Below are positions 60,301 through 64,000 of a stretch of DNA of 64,000 bases, piece by piece. Position numbers and translations under genes: made by a program. The stretch is from Liolophura sinensis (lineage: Eukaryota; Mollusca; Polyplacophora; Chitonida; Chitonidae). Each line of letters opens with the position of its first letter. The first letter of the stretch is position 1. The notes beneath the pieces were generated by a model that was not told the origin of the DNA, did no database searches, and saw nothing but the letters and a program-made list of their open reading frames with translations. The stretch lies in assembly GCF_032854445.1 (NCBI RefSeq), contig NC_088302.1, positions 6,259,338-6,323,337 on the forward strand. The letters are read 5' to 3'.

Positions 60301-61408
60301 TGCCTTAAAGATAAGTAAAGTTTTAATAAAATAATAATAATAATAGGCATAAAAACAGATTATGTTTTTTAATATTCCCACGCTGTTAATGTCACGCCTC
60401 TGGGGTGAAAACCGTGAACAACGTCCGAGTGACATATTTAGTTAATTGAAGTGATGTTTTATCTTTCATACCAGCCTTTTTCTGCGGACATTTAATTTTT
60501 ATGAATCTATAAAAAAAAATATTTACTGGAATATAGTACGCATTGGGACATCGGAATTGAGGATAAAATGTTGAAGTTGAAACTCATTTGAGCTTATCGC
60601 ATCGGATTTTAGTCAATGTAAACAATCTTTTGAACAAATGCTTTATTTTTACAAGCAGCTGGCAAATTCTATTGTGCCCTTCATCAATCCCTGTTTACTG
60701 AAAAGAACGCCCCTTGGAAAATCATAAATGTCATATATTGCTCTTGTGATATTCCATTTCAAGCCAGCTTTTTCAGCCAGGCTGTTGTAATGCATTGTAA
60801 AAATACAAACTTTAACTGAAATAATATTAAGAACAGTAATGCTCGCTTCAAAAACCGTCAGAGTTAAGCTGTACCTCAGATATCGCCACAATTGTCAGAC
60901 AGGGCAGAGTGGGATACTAAAACAAACCCGTGAGTCACAGATGTTTTGGAGTACCACTATATCGAGAGGACACGATAATCATCAAAAACAATGTCTGGAC
61001 AATTGTCGTCACTGGTGTGTGAAGGAATGTGTGAAAACCATCGTTTTCTCTGGGTAAATACTGATAGAATTATCATGCAAATCGGCACCAAAGAGGCAAA
61101 ACTGGCGCCTTATCATCACAGTATAAACTGCACAGACACATGTCGCTTTGTAAAAACACCAGGGTATGTGCATGACAATTGGAAAGCTGTCACGTTAGAA
61201 TAACGGTAAATGGCTTGAAACAATCGTTGTCGTATATTTAACGGTGATGCGCTGTCACTGTACCGCCGCGATCACCACCGGAAACACCAAAAATATTGGT
61301 GTATAAAGCCACTTACCTGGTTAATCCTCCAACGTCCTCGGAACTCCTGGCATCACTGGCAAAAGACCGCTGCAGGTAAAGCACGGTAAGCCAGAAATAG
61401 CGCCACAT
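30207..61408 (-). CDS. Cys-loop anion channel subunit, glycine receptor/GluCl-like (8 exons)
   Basis: This is a ligand-gated chloride channel subunit; such proteins form pentamers in the plasma membrane of nerve or muscle. Exons join as 61408-61317, 44202-44132, 40297-40230, 39414-39188, 35938-35856, 35139-34999, 32782-32394 and 30371-30207 (1,236 nt, 411 residues plus stop). All have AG/GT sites and matching phases. Signal peptide 1-20; sequons at N59 and N220; Cys-loop C160-C174; second pair C218-C232, seen in GlyR and GluCl but not GABA-A receptors; M1 about 245-267; M2 274-292 with PAR at 273-275, the anion-filter signature; M3 304-328; short cytoplasmic loop; M4 391-408. Odd points: Leu281 at M2 6', Thr86 and Lys179 in the agonist site. 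Introns total about 30 kb. The ligand cannot be told from sequence. Confidence 0.93.
30372..32393 (-). other. Channel intron 7
   Basis: This intron splits the M3-M4 loop (phase 0), donor ATG|gtgagg at 32393. It contains the compound satellite at 31386-32045. Nothing else coding was seen; an ATT microsatellite lies at about 30592-30613. Confidence 0.85.
31386..32045. repeat. Compound satellite with variable higher-order unit
   Basis: Eleven subunit starts carry a variant of 'gtgttaccgt' (near 31397, 31451, 31528, 31584, 31641, 31716, 31772, 31831, 31893, 31969, 32026). Most subunits are 54-62 bp; every third or fourth is 75-77 bp because it carries an 'acttgg...ccaagtt' palindrome. The long type recurs at 31451, 31641 and 31893, so the larger unit is about 190 bp once and about 252 bp once, the latter with one extra short subunit. 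Similar subunits recur with 'cagcagtcagtacgcc' or 'cagtcagaacata' before the start. It lies wholly inside intron 7 of the channel gene. Confidence 0.85.
32394..32782 (-). CDS. Channel exon 7: M1, M2, M3
   Basis: Acceptor 'tttccacag' before 32782, donor after 32394 (ATG|gtgagg). It encodes residues 229-357. It begins [14 protein letters not shown], the second cysteine of the loop C pair and the lead-in to M1. M1 ends SWVSFWL, M2 begins [18 protein letters not shown]3 is preceded by SLPRVSYVK, and the exon ends in a basic, short cytoplasmic loop ([10 protein letters not shown]). The codon at 32622-32624 (CTC on the minus strand) gives Leu at M2 6'. Confidence 0.97.
32890..33060 (+). mobile_element. 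SINE family 1, 5'-truncated copy in intron 6
   Basis: It shows 'ctggcttcctctccggccg'-like sequence ('cctgcttcctctccggccgt'), 'ggtttcctcc'-like core ('cagtttcctcccacc'), 'gtaaaatattctggagtaca' and an 'aataaataaa' tail. The tRNA-like head is absent. It is inserted on the strand opposite to the host gene. Confidence 0.75.
33199..33289. repeat. Perfect 37-bp hairpin (foldback/MITE-like)
   Basis: 33205-33241 is an exact inverted repeat of 33246-33282, with a 4-base loop (gtag). Outside, TACACCC and GGGTGTA extend the pairing with a 2-base bulge. Such perfect arms are typical of a very young foldback element or of a recently formed palindrome. I saw no transposase or target duplication beyond a possible TA. 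Confidence 0.93.
33614..33800 (+). pseudogene. Degenerate THAP zinc-finger exon
   Basis: The plus frame from 33623 reads [14 protein letters not shown], then [27 protein letters not shown] and TKHSQIF. THAP domains (C2CH zinc fingers that bind DNA) begin with a C-x4-C pair, followed by F-P, a Trp and a closing C-x2-H. Here C4-x4-C9, FP and the 'TKHS' stretch are present, but the Trp is missing and the closing CxxH has become FVGL. So it is probably a dead exon, perhaps from a P-element-like transposon or a THAP gene copy. It lies opposite to the channel gene, in intron 6. Confidence 0.5.
34999..35139 (-). CDS. Channel exon 6: loops F and C
   Basis: Acceptor 'ctttacag' before 35139, donor GACGAAG|gtaatg after 34999. 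141 nt, residues 182-227 plus split codons. It contains [11 protein letters not shown], then ELPQFRLTN (typical 'LPQF' of this branch) and [10 protein letters not shown] with the first cysteine (C218) of the loop C pair. NET at 220 is a glycosylation sequon. Confidence 0.93.
35140..35855 (-). other. Channel intron 5
   Basis: Short phase-1 intron, donor gtaag at 35855, acceptor 'ctttacag'. No repeats were recognised in it. Confidence 0.8.
35856..35938 (-). CDS. Channel exon 5: the Cys-loop
   Basis: Exactly 83 nt, the same size as the Cys-loop exon I recall from vertebrate glycine receptor genes. Acceptor 'catttcag' before 35938, donor after 35856 (AGTT|gtaag). It encodes [18 protein letters not shown] and [12 protein letters not shown]160 and C174 with 13 residues between, and the FPLD motif. 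Lys179 lies where vertebrate alpha subunits have a Glu that contacts the agonist. An open frame on the plus strand at 35742-35930 is its antisense shadow. Confidence 0.95.
35939..39187 (-). other. Channel intron 4
   Basis: Phase-2 intron (AG|G gives Arg153), donor gtaagtcag. A faint SINE family 1-like piece lies at its 5' end (38920-39030). I found no other coding sequence, and plus-strand frames at 36629-36995 show no motif. Confidence 0.8.
38920..39030 (-). mobile_element. Possible old SINE family 1 copy
   Basis: A T-rich start, 'cttttacgatggcagcaagg', 'gaaaagaaaccagac' and 'tccctggggacacccatgac' follow the order of family 1 but with many changes. It is the weakest of the SINE calls. Confidence 0.35.
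39188..39414 (-). CDS. Channel exon 4: loops D, A and E
   Basis: Acceptor 'tctctgcag' before 39414, donor AATCCAG|gtaagtcag after 39188. 227 nt, residues 78-152. It contains [11 protein letters not shown] (loop D), [20 protein letters not shown] (loop A, close to the glycine receptor 'PDLFFANEK') and [12 protein letters not shown] (loop E). Three residues before Trp89 of loop D is Thr86, where agonist-binding members have Arg. Confidence 0.95.
40230..40297 (-). CDS. Channel exon 3: first beta strand
   Basis: Acceptor 'ttattgcag' before 40297, donor ATG|gtaagt after 40230; 68 nt. It encodes [19 protein letters not shown] and TSM, the family's 'P-x-N-V-x-V...I-x-S-I...E-T-x-M' strand. Sequon NVT at 59. 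The phase joins exons 2 and 4 correctly, which supports it despite its small size. Confidence 0.92.
41125..41262 (-). repeat. Repeat family A copy in intron 2
   Basis: Minus-orientation copy: 'cttaccctctatgctgca' at the right, then 'ctatcacactgtcatcgctg', 'gcgtgaccatttgcc' and 'gcatttacatgaacatttag' leftward. It covers the 5' half of the family only. Confidence 0.65.
41490..41600 (-). mobile_element. SINE family 1, truncated copy
   Basis: 'tatttattttattttgact' tail, then 'ggtgttttatgccgtactca', 'agaatattttcacgacgta' and 'cagcattatggtgggtgga', after which the element is interrupted. Confidence 0.7.
43090..43132 (+). mobile_element. Possible SINE family 1 tail
   Basis: 'gtaaaacgcctaactaccaa' with an 'aataaataaa' tail resembles the last 40 bp of family 1 on the plus strand. 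It is too short to be sure. Confidence 0.3.
44132..44202 (-). CDS. Channel exon 2: mature N-terminus
   Basis: Acceptor 'cctttaacag' before 44202, donor GAAAAAC|gtaagt after 44132; 71 nt. It encodes [20 protein letters not shown] and FEK, matching the family's 'ILxxLLxxYDxRIRPxF' start of the extracellular domain. Split codons give Ser31 (with exon 1) and His55 (with exon 3). The exon is short, but sequence and phases agree. Confidence 0.9.
46331..46385. repeat. 23-bp hairpin
   Basis: 46331-46353 and 46363-46385 are inverted copies with one mismatch in 23, around a 9-base G/C-rich loop. It could be a small foldback element. Confidence 0.8.
46681..46697. repeat. Poly-G tract
   Basis: A run of about 15 G. 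Similar runs lie at about 49083-49105, and poly-C at 61926-61942. Such runs are prone to length error in sequencing and could form G-quadruplexes. Confidence 0.7.
49975..50147 (-). mobile_element. SINE family 1, 3'-truncated copy
   Basis: It carries the right (head) half: 'cactatccgcaggtcgctga', 'gccacgtacggctggagagg', 'cagcgaccgcattggggaca' and 'cttagccatggaggcccccc'. The tail half with 'ctcaagaatatttcac' is missing. Confidence 0.75.
50510..50600 (+). repeat. Repeat family A, short copy
   Basis: 'gaggtacagcatggagagtc' followed by 'gttttctaactgtcagtgta' and 'aatgcttacataatagcaaa'. The corresponding place in copy 2 of the duplicated unit (near 53470) lacks it, so it is probably an insertion here. 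Confidence 0.6.
51278..51514 (+). mobile_element. Tc1/mariner-type MITE, 31-bp TIRs, carrying transposase start
   Basis: 51278-51308 and 51484-51514 are inverted repeats with one mismatch in 31; the ends read CAGGGTGTCCCAGAAG inward, flanked by TA on both sides. TA target duplication is the mark of the Tc1/mariner superfamily. The element proper is 51280-51512 (233 bp). Inside, from 51380, a frame reads [17 protein letters not shown] and HRFVAQAFN, resembling the helix-turn-helix N-terminus of a mariner-like transposase, and it then runs directly into the right TIR. It is therefore an internally deleted derivative that needs a transposase from elsewhere. Confidence 0.9.
51628..51700 (+). repeat. 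Short repeat shared with 54437-54520
   Basis: 'acaccctactactcttgc', 'cccgaaacg' and 'ttttgtagttggcgaaga' match the other copy with gaps. It is next to the LINE 3' fragment but is not clearly part of it. Confidence 0.45.
51738..52118 (+). mobile_element. 3' fragment of the I-group LINE
   Basis: A second copy of the family at 12594-15700, on the plus strand. A short coding part reads [13 protein letters not shown] with a frame change to [11 protein letters not shown]; its cousin in the first copy is VDCVEFAHVR...YDLF. The 3' UTR match is better: 'atgttctcattttatcg', 'aaaaccaatcacgg', 'gaattgccaatgtggcgtta' and 'agccataatcatt' all have counterparts on the minus strand of 12594-12760. It ends at 'cattcattc'. 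Its 5' truncation is typical of LINE insertions. Confidence 0.8.
52710..53510 (+). repeat. Duplicated unit, copy 2
   Basis: Counterpart of 49682-50660 with matching blocks at about 52710, 52825-52930, 53390-53470 and 53475. Spacing between the second and third blocks is about 568 bp here and 589 bp in copy 1. Without the SINE and family A insertions it shows the older arrangement, although the middle has diverged strongly. Confidence 0.6.
54437..54520 (+). repeat. Short repeat shared with 51628-51700
   Basis: 'acaccctgttgctattaatg', 'cccgaaacgactcc' and 'gttttgcagttggcaagaag' correspond to blocks at 51628-51700, with a short insertion here. Confidence 0.45.
55037..55282 (-). mobile_element. 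SINE family 1, long but diverged copy
   Basis: A clean (ATTT)n tail, 'gattggtgttttacgccgta', 'ctcaagaatatttcactta' and 'gacggcggccagcattatg', then a shortened centre and a worn tRNA head ('agcacgctaaccaca'). Confidence 0.85.
56525..56620. repeat. Possible unclassified SINE end
   Basis: 'atttgaataaatgactgatt', then 'tttagcgccacactaacagc' and 'attttaccatgcgatggcg' resemble SINE 3' ends in layout but match neither family here. Confidence 0.25.
56915..57142 (-). mobile_element. SINE family 2, full-length minus copy
   Basis: On the minus strand: tRNA-like head 'cagtggtagagcgtccgctt' (57142 leftward), B-box-like 'gtgggtcgagtcacacct', a body with 'ggtggcacattatatgcacg' and an end at 'aaaaattgttaagtacaact' and 'cactg'. 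It matches the copy at 6338-6675 throughout, apart from a shortened centre. It lies about 150 bp from a family 1 fragment. Confidence 0.8.
57295..57437 (+). mobile_element. SINE family 1, 5'-truncated copy
   Basis: 'gggcttggactggattccac', 'ccaccatagtgctggccatc', 'gtgaactattctcaagtat' and 'aaatatcaatcaaatatat', the 3' half on the plus strand. Confidence 0.7.
57445..61310. other. No feature recognised within intron 1
   Basis: A/T-rich sequence with only short open frames without motifs (57823, 59162, 60649, 60839, 60991). I see no repeats shared with other parts of the window, apart from small A/T runs. Confidence 0.4.
61317..61408 (-). CDS. Channel exon 1: signal peptide
   Basis: It starts with ATG at 61408-61406 and ends ACCAG|gtaagt after 61317; 92 nt. 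[20 protein letters not shown] is a plausible signal peptide with a hydrophobic centre and small residues near a likely cleavage site, then [10 protein letters not shown]. The frame stays open upstream to an ATG at 61513, but starting there would bury the signal 35 residues inside. The phase matches exon 2 exactly. Of all the exons this one is the least conserved, so it rests on the splice donor, phase and signal peptide. Confidence 0.7.
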
Positions 61409-61780
61409 TACGAACACGGCTACTTGCTGACTGCGGCGCGAGTGTAGAGCACGCTTAGGTGCGTCGGGACTCCAGTATGTCAAGTCCGCCCTCTGGCTTC
61501 GGGCCATGCCCATCAGACTCCTGTCTAAACCGAGTGGAGCTTATACAACAAAGATCCCGCACAAGGAGAGCTAATTATTCAGGAATACAGACAAGCCCCC
61601 AACTACTACTGTTACATGTCACACAACAATTCATATCCTGTCACAACATCAATTTAATGCAGTTATTCCTGCTAGAATATTCTGGGTTACTCAAGAAATC
61701 CGAATACACTGTACATTAGTGTCCAATTTAGATAAAGCTAATTACATGTTAACGCGTAGACAATGTAATTATCTTTGTGA
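61409..61780 (-). other. Upstream flank of the channel gene
   Basis: This would hold the 5' UTR and perhaps the promoter. It includes a G+C-richer stretch at about 61409-61520. I could not place a transcription start or a convincing TATA element. Confidence 0.35.
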
Positions 61781-61784
61781 ATAT

Positions 61785-62055
61785 TTATTTATTTGATCTG
61801 TGAGAATTTGTTTATGTATTTGTATACGCCGCACTCAAGAATATTTCACGTATATGACGGGAATATTGTGGGAAGAAACCTGGCACAGACATACGGATAC
61901 CAACGGCCGCAGGGTGCTGCAGAGCACCCCCCCCCCCCCCCCACTCTCCCCCCGTATCACCGGAAAGGAAGCCAACATGAGTTGGGCCCACATTGATAAC
62001 AGACTTATCAGTATGCCGCGCTAGCACGCTAACCACAATGCCACGAAGTTGCTCT
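61785..62055 (-). mobile_element. SINE family 1 copy with C-run insert
   Basis: 'tatttatttatttgatc' tail, 'tatacgccgcactcaagaat', 'atttcacgtatatgacggg', 'ggaagccaacatgagttggg' and a worn head 'gccgcgctagcacgctaacc'. The centre is replaced by a 17-base C-run around 61926-61942, bounded by 'gtgctgcagagcac', a small palindrome. Confidence 0.8.
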
Positions 62056-62288
62056 CCATGTAAATAAGACAGGATATACAACACAGCCCTATGGCTCAAC
62101 GCGAGGGTTTTTCAAAATGAATATGAAATATCACCTACATTTTCATCAGTATATATGACAGGCTTTCCTTTCAGTTATAGCGACCGGGGAAAGAAGAGCA
62201 TTATCAATGTTTTGCTAGAAAACTAATCATTGTGCGGATGATATTTTTAAGCATGCCAGTCTATTGTGTACACTTTATTTTCCTCGGC

Positions 62289-62368
62289 ATTGTTATAGGA
62301 GTAGCCGTATTGTTATAGGAGTGGCTGTATTGTTATAGGAGTGGCTGTATTGTTAGAGGAGTGGCCAT
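62289..62368. repeat. Tandem repeat, 4 x 20 bp
   Basis: Units start at 62289, 62309, 62329 and 62349; the consensus is ATTGTTATAGGAGTGGCTGT. The first and last units have two or three changes and the middle two are identical. Confidence 0.93.
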
Positions 62369-62600
62369 ATTGGTCAGACGTCGATTTGAGGCGGCCCAGC
62401 TCAGTCGAAAAGCGGAAAAGCCTACACAGTAGCGAACAAGATATGTCTTATGCCGTATACCATATCGGGCATAAAACCCACCAGGGGTAATACTCCAATC
62501 AAGAATAAACTTGCATGTTTCTCGAAAATGTTCAATTAGACACCTCAGTAATCACCTGGAAATGTCGAGAAAGGCAAAGAGTGTAAGAATTAAAGCCAAC

Positions 62601-63506
62601 TACTGTAAATGCCTTTTTACTCGCGGGCATAAACTGTCGCGGACTTGGTAAGAACACACATTCGCGGGAATCAACTTTCGCGGATCTTAACAGAATTTTT
62701 GGAAAACTGATAAACGAAAATCAAACTTCAATAGTGAAACGTCAAGGAATAAAACAACTCAAGCATTCAAATAACAATGTTATCATGCTTGTTCGTACCG
62801 TTTACCTTGTTTGTACCTTGTTTGTATGATATGACAAAAATTCCATATAATACAGTACCTTGATCAGACAAACGAAGTTAATCCTCCTAAGCTTGTAGTC
62901 TTTTGAAGAGTGTTAATCTTTAAAAGACAAAGGCCCTACCTGCTGTGTGAGCAAATATTCGACGAAGGATTAAATGTGATATAAATAAATCCCACTGTTT
63001 AATTCTCATGCATCAGCAGTGTGAGTGAAACTTTAAATGAACTGTGAAGGATTTGGGTGAACTTCTCAGAAATCACCATTATGGAAAGGAATTTTGAAGT
63101 GCAGAAACCCCCGCACGTATGTATATCGTATCACGTTCACACGCACAGTACAAATTTTCGATTTGTATGTCTCTAACGGCGGCAATAAATCAAAAACAAC
63201 AACGTCGCAATGTGGCGAAACTTTGACAGAGCTAAGTCTCCTTAAAAGAAAGCAAGATTAACTGACGATCAAGTAAGCTTGATTTGTGAAAGCCGGAATA
63301 CATTCTAATTTGGTATTTCTAATTAACGTGTTTGAAAAAGTATTAGAACTGTAGTGTTTGCTAACGAATTTATAACTGTAGTGCATGCTACATTAATAAA
63401 TTACTTACATGGGTTTTATATTCGATGGCACTTATTTTCTCGGAAATGTGTTTGCCTCGAAATCCGCGAATGTTAGTGCCACGCGAATAAAAAGGCATTT
63501 ACAGTA
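62601..63506. mobile_element. 902-bp nonautonomous TIR element flanked by TA
   Basis: Left end CTGTAAATGCCTTTTTACTC from 62603; right end is the inverse, CTGTAAATGCCTTTTTATTC, ending at 63504. TA flanks both sides (62601-62602, 63505-63506). The TIR runs about 25 bp. Behind the ends there are several 'ttcgcgg' motifs on each side (for example 62660-62690 on the left; inverted near 63462 on the right). No transposase ORF was seen, so it would depend on another element. The TA target suggests the mariner superfamily, but the end sequence alone does not prove it. Confidence 0.85.
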
Positions 63507-63975
63507 TGTTTCGAAATAGAAGCTCGTATACAAGTCGTCAACCTTATTGTTCCAAATCAATAATCGCAAAGCCACTTCCCAAAACGACATTCATCACAAA
63601 CCACCAAAGAAGTAAAGTGTATTAAGTACGAAATGAGGACGGAATCATGCAAAGGGAAGCCGACATCCCTTTTCGATGATGTTGGGAAAGCGCAAAGTAT
63701 GTTCTAGGCGACTGAGTGAAATGAGCATTTAAATCGTGTACCATGCTAGTATATAGGTTGATGAAACATACAATTTGTACATTTTATTATGGAAGTACTT
63801 GTGCCTTTGCTTCTTAAATTATTACTTTACATACTTTACATGTCGATTTATTGTTTGAACGTTGTTTTCGTTTTGTTGATCCGAGAACTTCCTTGCTGTT
63901 GGCGGTTGGAATGTATGCTTTAACCTCTAGACCCACACTGTGGAAAGTGGAAAGTATTTTTTTTTTGGAATATTG
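63507..63975. other. No gene seen
   Basis: Nothing recognised on either strand. Confidence 0.4.
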
Positions 63976-64000
63976 ACGTATTTTTTTATTTGATTGGTGA
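63976..64000 (-). mobile_element. SINE family 1 tail running off the window
   Basis: 'tttttttatttgattggtg' at the window's end is the tail-proximal start of family 1. The rest would lie beyond the window. Confidence 0.5.

Larger units (their letters stand above)
44203..61316 (-). other. Channel intron 1 (about 17 kb)
   Basis: A long first intron between the signal-peptide exon and the first mature exon. It contains most of the repeats listed between 45.4 and 57.4 kb. The stretches 44372-45400, 53520-54430, 55290-56900 and 57445-61310 show no recognised feature. I may have missed small noncoding or alternative exons. Confidence 0.75.

Noticed and set aside
1-64000. A multi-gene defence, biosynthetic or toxin system
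   Set aside because: Only one host gene can be supported; other coding remnants are transposons. No cluster logic is visible.

Overview
The window looks like nuclear DNA of an animal, most probably a mollusc. Evidence: split exons with canonical GT/AG junctions, about 60% A+T, no bacterial-style gene packing, and many copies of a tRNA-headed SINE of the type common in molluscan genomes. I cannot name the species.

One real host gene can be assembled. It is on the minus strand, spans about 31 kb (61408 down to 30207), and encodes a Cys-loop ligand-gated anion channel of the glycine receptor / glutamate-gated chloride channel branch. I could place eight coding exons; all junctions have GT/AG sites and matching codon phases. 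They sum to 1,236 nt, i.e. 411 residues plus a stop. The protein has a signal peptide, Cys-loop, second disulfide pair, PAR anion-filter motif and four membrane segments. It is unusual in the pore (Leu at M2 6') and in the agonist pocket (Thr and Lys where the glycine receptor has its key Arg and Glu).

Most of the rest is transposable elements. Left to right: 1-12 kb has a dispersed repeat family (family A, many copies), a direct repeat pair (family B), a dead Tc1 transposase and SINEs. At 12.6-15.7 kb lies a decayed non-LTR retrotransposon on the minus strand (EN, RT, RNase H), with a possible ORF1 scrap and a full SINE just beyond. At 17-26 kb there is little apart from SINE pieces and a 157-bp inverted repeat pair. 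At 26.37-30.13 kb is a nearly intact 3.76-kb hAT transposon with TIRs and an 8-bp target duplication; its transposase is broken by one stop codon and probably one homopolymer slip. Its right end is only 74 bp past the channel gene's stop codon.

The channel introns hold a compound satellite (31.39-32.05 kb), a perfect 37-bp hairpin (33.2 kb), a degenerate THAP zinc-finger exon on the other strand (33.6 kb), SINEs, a stretch of recurring unidentified modules (45.4-49.7 kb), two diverged copies of a unit at 49.7-50.7 and 52.7-53.5 kb, a 233-bp TA-flanked mariner-type MITE carrying a transposase N-terminus (51.3 kb) and a 3' fragment of the same retrotransposon family as at 12.6 kb. Upstream of the gene are a SINE, a 4 x 20-bp tandem repeat and a 902-bp TIR element (62.6-63.5 kb).

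Except for the channel gene, no cluster of cooperating host genes was recognised. All coordinates come from reading by eye; identities to named families rest on remembered family features, not on database searches.
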